NCBI GenBank assembly: GCA_023397045.1
Contig: JAEWUR010000371.1
Location: forward strand, 1-5,535
Source of the DNA: Planctomycetota bacterium
GTDB lineage: Bacteria; Planctomycetota; Planctomycetia; Pirellulales; Thermoguttaceae
Direction of reading: 5' to 3'
DNA: 5,535 bases
Shown: piece by piece, positions 1 through 5,535 of the stretch
How positions within the stretch are numbered: position 1 is the first letter of the stretch
How the letters are laid out: the number at the start of each line of letters is the position of its first letter
Translations under genes and position numbers: made by a program
Notes under the pieces: model-generated
Told to the model about the DNA's origin: nothing
Databases searched by the model: none
The model's input: the letters and a program-made list of their open reading frames with translations, nothing else

Positions 1-342
1 CGGTTGAACCGGCCCTTCGATGAACTGATTCGTGCCGTGGCCCTTCGACTGTTTTCGGACCATGAAGCCCAGCAGGGGCGTATCGCGGACCGCCGCCATC
101 GTGACGACCGCCGCAGTAATCGGGTCGGCGCCGATCGACATGCCGCCCACGGCCTGGGGCATCTGGCTGGCGGCTAGAAGGTCGAGCATTCCCTCGGCCA
201 CCAATCGGGCCCCGGTCGGATCGAGCGTGACCTGTTTGCCGTCAAGGTAATACGTGGCCTTCTTGCCCGAGGCCAACGTGAAATCGCCGAACTTCAATGC
301 CTTTTGGCGAACCAGTTCGATCAACGCCTGTTTGTCGTACAC
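1..342 (-). CDS. pyrE: Orotate phosphoribosyltransferase, N-terminal part (C-terminus outside window)
   Basis: Transfers phosphoribosyl from PRPP to orotate to give OMP, the fifth step of de novo pyrimidine synthesis, in the cytoplasm. The open frame gives 114 residues with no stop. Visible OPRT features: FGDFTLASGKKATYY (18-32), the N-terminal substrate-binding segment; GGMSIGADPIT (66-76), at the place of the phosphate-binding core loop; and GFMVRKQSKGHG (92-103), whose R96, K97, K100 and H102 match the mobile catalytic loop (RKxxKxHG) of bacterial OPRTs. The later PRPP-binding DDV-TTG motif lies off the left edge. Start: GTG at 342, because GGAGG (353-349) sits 6 bases upstream and the protein then begins MYDKQALIELV, the expected OPRT N-terminus. 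An in-frame ATG at 387 would add 15 residues but has only a weak AGG upstream. The start and ribosome-binding site lie inside a hairpin (341-378). Family very likely; start choice about 85%. Confidence 0.93.
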   Translation of the reverse strand, partial: MYDKQALIELVRQKALKFGDFTLASGKKATYYLDGKQVTLDPTGARLVAEGMLDLLAASQMPQAVGGMSIGADPITAAVVTMAAVRDTPLLGFMVRKQSKGHGTNQFIEGPVQP

Positions 343-378
343 GGTAAACCTCCGAGGATGAAAGGGAGCGTTTACCGT
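341..378 (-). promoter_or_regulatory. Hairpin covering pyrE ribosome-binding site and start codon
   Basis: Seen directly: a perfect 9-base inverted repeat (341-349 ACGGTAAAC with 370-378 GTTTACCGT, plus strand), a one-base bulge at 369, then 4 more pairs (350-353 CTCC with 365-368 GGAG) and an 11-base loop (354-364). In the pyrE mRNA the 3' arm contains GGAGG of the Shine-Dalgarno site (353-349) and the first two bases of the GTG start (342-341), so the folded form would hide both. Inferred role: translational control of pyrE, or alternatively a DNA operator dyad. The upper part of the 3' half (360-347) resembles the PyrR RNA-binding consensus with two mismatches, discussed as a separate finding. 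No regulator is visible in the window. Confidence 0.55.
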
Positions 379-402
379 AACAAACATGCGTGCCTGACGG
401 AA

Positions 403-437
403 GGGGGCGGACTGGCAGGAATTGCGAAATCGCCCCC
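403..437 (-). other. GC-rich stem-loop in pyrE leader
   Basis: GGGGGCG (403-409) and CGCCCCC (431-437) are perfect 7-base complements separated by 21 bases, with one further possible G-T pair inside. It lies between the stop of the upstream small gene and the pyrE start hairpin. Read on the minus strand the stem is followed by TTCCGTC rather than a T run, so it is not a standard intrinsic terminator. It could slow transcript decay or help shape the leader. No conflicting pairing with the downstream hairpin was found. Confidence 0.35.
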
Positions 438-463
438 GGAACCAACGGTTCGAAGGCCGGCGA

Positions 464-673
464 TCAGTTCGCCTGCGATTGCGTTGGCGCGGGAGGAGGT
501 CCGCCCGGCTGCAACGACTCGTCGTCCGAAAGGACGTACATCATCATCGAGGCCAACATGAGAAGCACCACGATCCAGGTCAACAAGCTTCGGTGCAGTT
601 GTTTCCAGGCCGGTGCTTGGCGATCGGCATGATGGTGCGGACGTTCGGTGGCCGGCGTCTTGCCGTGGCTCAT
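464..673 (-). CDS. Small single-span membrane protein, function unknown
   Basis: I do not recognise a family. The 69-residue product has a His/Lys/Arg-rich N-terminus (1-28), one hydrophobic stretch suited to a membrane helix (about 30-48: LLTWIVVLLMLASMMMYVL), then an acidic and proline-rich tail (DDES at 50-53, PGGPPPAP at 56-63). Charge distribution predicts the N-terminus in the cytoplasm and the tail outside. The start ATG at 673 is preceded by GAGGA with 7 bases of spacing. It begins 31 bases after the HEAT-repeat gene stops, on the same strand, so it is probably co-transcribed. Small size and low complexity make it the least certain gene here, but the ribosome-binding site, membrane helix and operon position all support it. 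Confidence 0.7.
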   Translation of the reverse strand: MSHGKTPATERPHHHADRQAPAWKQLHRSLLTWIVVLLMLASMMMYVLSDDESLQPGGPPPAPTQSQAN

Positions 674-704
674 GGCGGTTCCTCGATTCGGTGTTTCAGG
701 CAGA

Positions 705-2363
705 CTATTTGGACGACGCGCCGCGAATCTGATGCACGGCTTTGGCCGCGGCGTCGCGGACCGCCTTGTCGTTGTCGTTCATCACTTTTTGCAGGGCGGG
801 AATCGCCTCGGTGGCCAAAACGCCCAGGTTGCCCAGCGCCTCGGCCGCGCCAACGCGAATCAGCGGCGAACTGTTCGTCAGGCCCGCCGTCAGGATAGGC
901 AGCGTCTTCGCGGCGATCTCGGCCGATTGCGGTTCGATATTCGCCAGCGCCCAAGCGCTCTCCAGCACCAAGTTCTCGTCCGTGTTCTTCAGCAATTCGA
1001 CCAGAACCGGTTGGGCCGAGGCGGCATCCGGGCCAATCTTGCCCAACGCATAAACGATGGCGTGCGTATTCACGCATCCTTCTTGCTTCAGCAGGTCGAC
1101 CAAGGCGGGCACGGCCTCCTTCGCGCCGGGACCGATTTTGGCCAGCGCCAAAATCGATTCCTTCGCAAGCCGTTCGTTCTTGTCGTCGATCAGCTTGACC
1201 AACGCCGGCGTCGCCGCCGACGCGGCAGGACCGATGCGTCCAAGCAGATGAACGATTCCGCCTCGCGCCTTTTCAAATTTCAGAGCTTCGATCAAACGCG
1301 GAACGGCCGCCGGACCAAGTGACGCCAGCGCGTCCAACGCATGGATGACCGTCGTCTCGTCGGCGTTGGCCATCGCTTTCTCCCAGATCGGGCCGGTAAT
1401 ATCCGGGGCGGGAGGCAGCGCCGCCAACGCGCGGGCGGCTGCCACGCGCACCATTGGATTGGCGTCCTTCAAGCTCACGATCAATCGCTCGGTAACCTCG
1501 GCCCGAAGCTCTTTATTCTCCGGATGCACGCGAGCCAACGCCCAGAGGCTGATCTGACTCAACATCGCATCGTCGCTCTTCGAGTCGGCTTCGAGAATCG
1601 CCTCGGCCTCCGGCGGAATCTTGCCGATCCGACCCAACGCATACGCGGCCGCCAATCGCGTGTGCGGATCGTTGAGCGCCTCGGCGATCGGCCCGACCGC
1701 GTTCACGGCGTCGTTGTCCATCGCGGCCAACGCAAGAATCGCCTCGCGGCGAATTTCGGGACTGGGGTCTTTGGTCTTCCCGATGAGCGCCGGAACGGCC
1801 GCCTTCGCCACCGGACCCATCTCGCGCAAAATCAGGCACGACCAATAGGCCGCCTTCTCGTTGTCCAAGGCCGCGATCAGACCGGGCACGGCCGGTTGCC
1901 CGACTTCCGAAATCGCGTTCAAAACGCGCATCTGCACCCCGGCGTCCGAGTCCTTGAGCAGTTTGATATAAAGCGGCAGCGCGACTTCAGGACCCGGGCG
2001 GATCTTCACCAGGGCCCGGACCGCCTGACGGCGAACCGTCACGTCCGAATCCTTCAGCAGTTCAACCAGGGCAGGCACCGCGGGCTTGGCCGCTTCGCCA
2101 ATGGCTCCCAGCGCCAATGCCACATGGGCGCGAACGGTCGCCGAGCCGTCGTTGAGCAACCCGCCCAACGGCGCAACCGCCTGGGCGGCCTTCGGGCCTT
2201 CCGCAGCCAATTGATCAATCGCCTGCAATCGCACGGCCTCTTCCGCCGACTTCAAATTGCCTACCAGCACGGAGATCGAGACGTCGTCGGCCACCGCAGC
2301 GGAACCGGCCGGCGCCAGAAACGCTCCGACCAATCCGCACAAAACCAATCGTTTCAGATTCAT
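705..2363 (-). CDS. Exported HEAT-repeat protein (about 16 repeats)
   Basis: A 552-residue protein with a Sec-type signal peptide (MNLKRLVLCGLVGAF..., likely cut after AVA near residue 25, before DD) followed almost entirely by HEAT repeats of 30-35 residues. Each repeat has the pattern VPALVxLLKD...VRxxAxxALxxIGPxA; I count about 16 from residue 28 to the end. Clear examples are VPALVELLKDSD, VPALIGKTKDPS and VPALVDLLKQ. HEAT repeats stack into a curved solenoid used for protein binding, so a scaffold or adaptor role outside the cytoplasm is likely. No catalytic domain, transmembrane helix beyond the signal, or cell-wall anchor is visible. Some annotations would call this PBS-lyase HEAT-like, but there is no reason to infer phycobilisome function. 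Start ATG at 2363 has AGGAG 8 bases upstream. It follows the upstream secreted-protein gene by 30 bases. Confidence 0.93.
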   Translation of the reverse strand: MNLKRLVLCGLVGAFLAPAGSAAVADDVSISVLVGNLKSAEEAVRLQAIDQLAAEGPKAAQAVAPLGGLLNDGSATVRAHVALALGAIGEAAKPAVPALVELLKDSDVTVRRQAVRALVKIRPGPEVALPLYIKLLKDSDAGVQMRVLNAISEVGQPAVPGLIAALDNEKAAYWSCLILREMGPVAKAAVPALIGKTKDPSPEIRREAILALAAMDNDAVNAVGPIAEALNDPHTRLAAAYALGRIGKIPPEAEAILEADSKSDDAMLSQISLWALARVHPENKELRAEVTERLIVSLKDANPMVRVAAARALAALPPAPDITGPIWEKAMANADETTVIHALDALASLGPAAVPRLIEALKFEKARGGIVHLLGRIGPAASAATPALVKLIDDKNERLAKESILALAKIGPGAKEAVPALVDLLKQEGCVNTHAIVYALGKIGPDAASAQPVLVELLKNTDENLVLESAWALANIEPQSAEIAAKTLPILTAGLTNSSPLIRVGAAEALGNLGVLATEAIPALQKVMNDNDKAVRDAAAKAVHQIRGASSK

Positions 2364-2393
2364 TATTCAAACTCCTAACGCAAATCGGCTTAT

Positions 2394-3101
2394 TTATTCC
2401 AGTTCGTTTTTGGTCGCGGCATATGAAAGGCTCTGGAGAAACCCGCGGCACGCAACATAGTCCATGGGCGGAATCGTGCGAACCTGCGACTTCAACTCGT
2501 CGAACATGCCGTCGATCACCTCACGAGCCTTCATCTGATCGGAGTAACCAAGTTGACCGTAGTGAGCCTTTCGAGCAAAAAGGCTGTCAAGTTCGCTGCG
2601 CTGCGGCGTGAAACTCGCCTCCTGCAACGCGCTCGGCCAAGCGATCCGCCCGCTGACCGGGTCCAACTGGTTCGGCGCCAGGGGCTTCGGCGCTCCGTCG
2701 CGCGCGATCCGAGCAATCTGCTCCATCGTCGGCGGCGGCAACCGCTCGGCAGCCCGGGCCGTGCGATTTGTCTGCCGCATATCGAAGTACGTATTGGTCC
2801 ATTGCTGACGATTTTGAATCTCGTTCTTCTGCGCCTGCGTCATGTTGACCGCGGCCGCCGACGTCGACAGATTGTAATCGCCTTGCGCGCTGATGACGTT
2901 CGCCATCCCGTTCATGGCGGAACCCGCGGCCGTCGTCGCGCCCGAATAACCAGACCAACCGCCGTAGGAATTGACCATCGACGGAGCGGGAACCACCGGC
3001 TCATACGGCGCGCTCGGCGCCGTCGTGCTCGTTGAATCCGTCTGGGCGACCGCCGAGATCGGAAGTAGTGCGGCAAACAGAAATACCCAAATTCGGCTCA
3101 T
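2394..3101 (-). CDS. Secreted protein of unknown function, Gly/Ser/Ala-rich N-terminal half
   Basis: The 235-residue product starts MSRIWVFLFAALLPISAVAQ, a clear Sec signal peptide cut after AVA (residue 19). A Ser/Thr/Pro linker (20-42) and a Gly/Ser/Ala-rich stretch (44-72) precede QGDYNLSTSAAAVNMTQAQ (73-91) and a polar helical segment NRQQWTNTYFDMRQTNRTARAAER (97-120), then LDPVSGRIAWPSALQ and a C-terminal helical region ending NELE. This layout resembles an uncharacterised exported family I associate with Planctomycetes; that is recollection, not a search. The start was set at 3101, not the longer frame opening at 3191, because AGGAG lies 8 bases upstream of 3101 and the signal peptide begins exactly there. 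It is the first gene of the left operon, with the HEAT-protein gene 30 bases downstream. No enzyme motif is visible. Confidence 0.87.
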   Translation of the reverse strand: MSRIWVFLFAALLPISAVAQTDSTSTTAPSAPYEPVVPAPSMVNSYGGWSGYSGATTAAGSAMNGMANVISAQGDYNLSTSAAAVNMTQAQKNEIQNRQQWTNTYFDMRQTNRTARAAERLPPPTMEQIARIARDGAPKPLAPNQLDPVSGRIAWPSALQEASFTPQRSELDSLFARKAHYGQLGYSDQMKAREVIDGMFDELKSQVRTIPPMDYVACRGFLQSLSYAATKNELE

Positions 3102-3212
3102 ATCTATCACTCCTGCGAAAAACTCGGCCGGCAGCGGAGCACGGAACGTTGCGGTCCCAAGTGCCTTGGTTATGGCGGGAAACGGCGGCAAACCACCTAT
3201 TGCCCCTCAGAT

Positions 3213-3285
3213 AAGTAGTGCAACAAGGCCGACCATCGGGAGGCCGGATTGGCGGCAAAACAGGTGAACCCGTGTTGCATTACTT
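3213..3285 (-). repeat. 13-base inverted repeat in the probable leader of the left operon
   Basis: AAGTAGTGCAACA (3213-3225) and TGTTGCATTACTT (3273-3285) are complementary at 12 of 13 positions; the exception is a G-T pair that would still pair as G-U in plus-strand RNA but becomes an A-C mismatch in minus-strand RNA. The 47-base interior holds two GGCC sites (3227-3230, 3242-3245) and a CCGA/TCGG mini-hairpin. It lies between the minus-strand promoter candidate and the first gene, so it may be a structured 5' leader element or a protein-binding dyad. Confidence 0.4.
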
Positions 3286-3312
3286 CGCTGACCATCAATA
3301 AACATCACAATA

Positions 3313-3321
3313 ACTATACCA
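3313..3321 (-). promoter_or_regulatory. Candidate extended -10 promoter for the left operon
   Basis: Read on the minus strand, TGG TATAGT is a TGn extended -10 with a 5-of-6 match to TATAAT, in the A+T-richest part of the intergenic region. No good -35 is present at 16-18 bases, which extended -10 promoters can tolerate. Transcription would start near 3306 and leave a leader of about 205 bases before the ATG at 3101. A nearer promoter cannot be excluded. Confidence 0.4.
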
Positions 3322-3509
3322 TAAGACTCTGCCCTTCGAAACTATTCGGCAACCCCCTCTTTTGGCTTGTGCGTAACGGGAGCCGAACCCACCGTGTATA
3401 CAGGGGCGGCATCGATGCTCGCCAGCGAGGGCAAAACGGCAGCCAACCCTAGGGCGATCTCGCCGAAAAACGGAACTCGCCCAAACTATGGCTGCCCTTT
3501 GCGTTACCA

Positions 3510-3518
3510 TGTTAGAAT
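3510..3518 (+). promoter_or_regulatory. Candidate extended -10 promoter for the right operon
   Basis: TGT TAGAAT is a TGn extended -10 with a 5-of-6 hexamer match. No convincing -35 is seen upstream; TGGCTG at 3489-3494 is weak. The start point would be near 3525, leaving an untranslated leader of about 18 bases before the ATG at 3543. An ECF-type autoregulated promoter (AAC at -35) was looked for and not recognised. Confidence 0.45.
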
Positions 3519-3542
3519 GAATCCTACCCAATCAAGAGGTGA

Positions 3543-4538
3543 ATGATGTTGAAGTCTTGGACATTTGGGCTGGTCGCGGCCGCTTCCCTGGCCTTTGCGG
3601 CCATCGCACACGCCGAGCCCATCCAGTTGCAGCAAATCTCGGCCGACGCCAAGTGGGCCGCCCATCTCGACGTGGACGCCCTGATGGCCTCGGAAACCAT
3701 CAAGGGCATACGTCAGAAGTGCCTGGAGAACTGCGAACAGGCCGAAAACTACCTGTCCATGCTCGCCGCCGTCTGGCGATTCGATCCGACGACCGACCTG
3801 CACGGCATCACGATCTACGGCACGCAGTTCAAGCCGAAGACCGGCGTCGCCATCGTCCACGCCAATGTCGACCAGCAAATGCTGCTCGACAAAGTCGCCC
3901 AGGCGCCCTGCCATGAAGCCGCCAAGTACGGCGACTTCGAATTGCACTCGTGGACCCATGCCGCCGGCACGAAGCACGAACGTTCGATGACCGGCACGTT
4001 CTTCAAGCCAAACATCATGGTCTTCGGCGCCACGCCCGACGAAGTCAAGGCCGCACTGGACGTCCTCGACGGATCGAAACCGAGCTTCGACGGCAGCGAA
4101 ACCGGACTTAGCCTGATGCTCCCGCCGGGAACCATTATGACCGTCGGCGCCATCGGGCTGAGCGATTGCGACCTGCCCGGCAAGTCGCCGCTGGCCAAGA
4201 AGATCAACGCGATGGTTTTGGCGATCGGCCAGGAGCAGTCGGACATCTGCATGGCGGGCCAGGTCGTGATGAAGGACGCCTCGCTCGGCCAAGAGATGAA
4301 ATCGGTCATCGACGGCGGACTCGCCTTCGCGAAGATCGCCAAGAGCAACGATCCCGAACTGCTGAAACTGCTCGACGCCTTCCAAGTGAGCGTCGCCGAC
4401 AAGGCGGTCAACGTCGAATGGCGGGCGCCGGCGGAAGAGGTCTTCGCTGGGCTTCACAAAGCTGCCGCCGAGGCCAAAAAGGCCCACAAGGAATGGCAGG
4501 AACGCATGAAGTCCAAGTCTTGTCCCAAGGACAAGTAA
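3543..4538 (+). CDS. Exported protein of unknown function, first gene of sigma-factor operon
   Basis: The 331-residue product begins with a Sec signal peptide (MMLKSWTFGLVAAASLAFAAIAHA, cut after AHA at residue 24). The mature part opens with AKWAAHLDVDAL (36-47), contains DPTTDLHGITIYG (about 81-93) and a later TPDEVKAALDVLDG segment, and ends in a Lys/Glu-rich helix (HKAAAEAKKAHKEWQERM) and basic tail. I do not recognise a characterised family; the DVDAL and LHGITIYG segments recall uncharacterised planctomycete exported proteins often predicted near sigma factors (recollection only). Several cysteines (CLENC, APCHE, SDCD, DICM, KSCP) could form disulphides after export. AGAGGTGA precedes the start; tandem ATGs at 3543 and 3546 are possible starts, 3546 having the better 6-base spacing. 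It stops 7 bases before the sigma factor gene. Confidence 0.88.
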   Translation: MMLKSWTFGLVAAASLAFAAIAHAEPIQLQQISADAKWAAHLDVDALMASETIKGIRQKCLENCEQAENYLSMLAAVWRFDPTTDLHGITIYGTQFKPKTGVAIVHANVDQQMLLDKVAQAPCHEAAKYGDFELHSWTHAAGTKHERSMTGTFFKPNIMVFGATPDEVKAALDVLDGSKPSFDGSETGLSLMLPPGTIMTVGAIGLSDCDLPGKSPLAKKINAMVLAIGQEQSDICMAGQVVMKDASLGQEMKSVIDGGLAFAKIAKSNDPELLKLLDAFQVSVADKAVNVEWRAPAEEVFAGLHKAAAEAKKAHKEWQERMKSKSCPKDK

Positions 4539-4545
4539 CGCGGTT

Positions 4546-5154
4546 ATGCCCGATGGCGCTGCCCTAACGACGACCAGCAATGAGGATCTCGCCTGTCGAG
4601 CCCAGCATGGTTGCGCCGTCAGTTTCGAGCAGCTCCTGCGGCGGTTTCAGACCCCGGTGCTCCATTTTCTGCGGCATCGGGGTCTGGCCGCCGACGCCGA
4701 AGACGTCGCGCAAGAGACGTTCCTTCGCGCGTACAAGAATCTCCACCGGTACGACCGACGGTGGGCGTTTTCGGCCTGGTTGTTCACCATCGCACGGCGG
4801 CTGAGCATCAACCACTGCCGACGCGAAAGGCCGAACGCCGATATTAGGACGGTCCGGACAGCGGCCGCATCCGATCCCGAGCCGCTCGAACGCCTCGTTG
4901 CCACCGAACGGCGACAGCGGCTCTGGGATCTGGCGGCCAACGTCCTTTCGGAGGAACAAACCACGGCCCTGTGGCTCCATTACGCCGAGGAGATGCCGCT
5001 CAAGGGCATCGGCTTGGTGCTCGATCGCTCACCGGCGGCCGTTAAAGTCTTGTTGTTTCGGGCGCGGCGAAAACTGCTGCCGCTGCTCGATGAGTTCGAC
5101 GACGGTCGCCGAGTCCGCTCGGCGGCGGTCGCAGGGGAGGCTGTCCATGAATAA
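4546..5154 (+). CDS. ECF-type RNA polymerase sigma factor (sigma-70 family)
   Basis: The 202-residue product directs RNA polymerase to a specific promoter set. Region 2 (about 26-93): SFEQLLRRF, the core-binding DAEDVAQETFLRAYKNL (50-66) and FSAWLFTIARRLSINHCRR (75-93), the -10 recognition segment. Region 4 (about 124-178): LSEEQTTALWLHYAEEMPLKGIG, then the DNA-contacting helix RSPAAVKVLLFRARRKLL. There is no region 1.1 or 3, and length is typical for ECF sigma factors. A short Arg-rich tail (187-202) follows. The ATG lies 7 bases after the previous stop; the only SD-like AAGGA (4527-4531) is 14 bases away, so initiation probably depends on translational coupling. Its stop overlaps the next start by 8 bases. 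The ECF subgroup cannot be assigned by eye. Confidence 0.96.
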   Translation: MPDGAALTTTSNEDLACRAQHGCAVSFEQLLRRFQTPVLHFLRHRGLAADAEDVAQETFLRAYKNLHRYDRRWAFSAWLFTIARRLSINHCRRERPNADIRTVRTAAASDPEPLERLVATERRQRLWDLAANVLSEEQTTALWLHYAEEMPLKGIGLVLDRSPAAVKVLLFRARRKLLPLLDEFDDGRRVRSAAVAGEAVHE

Positions 5155-5535
5155 TCACATTTCACTCGCCGAGAGGCTCCGACGGGAAGCCGCCGAGTCG
5201 CGGCCGAATTTCTCCGAAGCGTTGCACCAAAAAATCGTCGCGGCCGTTCAGCGCAGCCACGTCGAACCGTGCGTCGCCTCGACCGATGGACGTCGCAATG
5301 TGCGGCGGTCGTGGCTGATGGCCGCCGCGCTGGCCTCGGCCTGCACGTTGATGGCCGTGCTGTTCGGAACGCGACTCATCAACCCAGGCCTGCAACAAGG
5401 CGTGCCGGAGCAACGCCTCGCCGTCGCAAGCAACAATGCGATCGACCAGGCCTTTCCCGGCGATACGTTGGTGCATCTGCTGCCGCTCGACCCGGTCAGC
5501 GACAGCGCCTCGCGCAATTTCGGCACCGCATTGGC
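5147..5535 (+). CDS. Single-pass membrane protein, probable anti-sigma partner (C-terminus outside window)
   Basis: The first 129 residues are visible and the frame is open to the right edge. A charged N-terminal region (1-55; SLAERLRREAAESRPNFSEALHQKIVAAV) is followed by an Arg-rich stop (GRRNVRRS, 48-55) and one hydrophobic span (about 56-78, WLMAAALASACTLMAVLFG), then an apparently extracytoplasmic segment. Positive charges predict a cytoplasmic N-terminus. That layout, an 8-base overlap with the sigma gene and a strong GGGGAGG 6 bases before the ATG fit a membrane-bound anti-sigma factor. The sequence does not show a complete zinc anti-sigma motif: H38-x3-C42 is there but the second Cys position is S45. 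Anti-sigma activity is inferred from context; no domain match was made. Confidence 0.83.
   Translation, partial: MNNHISLAERLRREAAESRPNFSEALHQKIVAAVQRSHVEPCVASTDGRRNVRRSWLMAAALASACTLMAVLFGTRLINPGLQQGVPEQRLAVASNNAIDQAFPGDTLVHLLPLDPVSDSASRNFGTAL

Larger units (their letters stand above)
3102..3542. other. Divergent intergenic region with no gene
   Basis: 441 bases separate the two divergent operons. Contents: an upstream leader-like part (3102-3306) with an imperfect 13-base inverted repeat and a duplicated GGCGGCAAA (3184-3192, 3251-3259); an A+T-richer patch (about 3291-3345) holding the minus-strand promoter candidate; a G+C-rich middle (3360-3480) with short palindromes (GCATCGATGC 3409-3418, CTCGC/GCGAG 3418-3429, CCCTAGGG 3447-3454, GGCGA/TCGCC 3453-3464); and the plus-strand promoter candidate at 3510-3518. 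Short reading frames here lack ribosome-binding sites and recognisable protein features, so I call none. Confidence 0.8.

Noticed and set aside
403..437. Intrinsic terminator before pyrE
   Set aside because: The stem is followed by TTCCGTC on the minus strand, with no T run.
648..1322. 224-residue plus-strand reading frame
   Set aside because: Antisense to the HEAT gene, with the same Arg/Gln-rich composition and no recognisable features.
1341..2378. 345-residue plus-strand reading frame
   Set aside because: It lies fully antisense to the HEAT-repeat gene, is Arg/His/Gln-rich with no domain pattern, and has no ribosome-binding site; it follows from the repetitive high-GC codon use of the real gene.
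3102..3191. 30-residue N-terminal extension of the secreted protein
   Set aside because: The signal peptide and a well-spaced AGGAG both point to the ATG at 3101; the extension would bury the signal peptide.
3409..3464. Series of short palindromes (GCATCGATGC, CCCTAGGG and two 5-bp hairpins) as an operator or terminator
   Set aside because: Each is short, they differ from one another, and none is followed by a T tract; chance is adequate in GC-rich DNA without conservation data.
3295..3531. 78-residue minus-strand reading frame in the intergenic region
   Set aside because: Arg/Cys-rich, no ribosome-binding site, overlaps both promoter candidates, no recognisable protein features.
3504..4580. 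358-residue minus-strand reading frame
   Set aside because: Longer than the plus-strand gene it overlaps, but low in domain character, whereas the plus strand has a signal peptide, ribosome-binding site, promoter candidate and tight coupling to the sigma gene.

Overview
The window is about 60% G+C and holds seven protein-coding genes in two divergent groups that share a 441-base intergenic region. I infer a planctomycete or a close relative. The two secreted proteins of unknown function resemble uncharacterised exported families I associate with Planctomycetes, the 16-repeat exported HEAT protein fits, and the ECF sigma / single-pass membrane protein pair is of a kind abundant in that phylum. 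This is pattern memory, not a search, and no rRNA or other taxonomic marker is present.

Left, minus-strand group, in transcription order from about 3306 to 1: a small secreted protein with a Gly/Ser/Ala-rich region (3101-2394); an exported protein built almost entirely of HEAT repeats (2363-705); a 69-residue single-span membrane protein (673-464); and the first 114 codons of pyrE, orotate phosphoribosyltransferase, which runs off the left edge (342 to 1). The first three are 30-31 bases apart, each with its own Shine-Dalgarno site, and look like one operon. pyrE is set apart by a 121-base leader. The end of that leader can fold into a bulged 13-bp hairpin that pairs both the GGAG ribosome-binding core and most of the GTG start codon. 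This is the most distinctive unexplained structure in the window.

Right, plus-strand group: an exported 331-residue protein of unknown function (3543-4538), an ECF-type sigma factor (4546-5154), and a membrane protein overlapping it by 8 bases and running off the right edge (5147 onward), probably the sigma factor's partner or anti-sigma. The 7-base gap and 8-base overlap suggest one transcript with translational coupling. The simplest reading is a cell-surface signalling unit in which the membrane protein restrains the sigma factor; the role of the exported first gene is unknown.

The intergenic region (3102-3542) has a candidate extended -10 promoter for each direction. The minus-strand candidate would give the left operon a leader of about 200 bases containing a 13-base inverted repeat. 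I see no tRNA, rRNA, CRISPR array, insertion sequence or convincing intrinsic terminator. The many long antisense reading frames are shadows of high-GC codon use.
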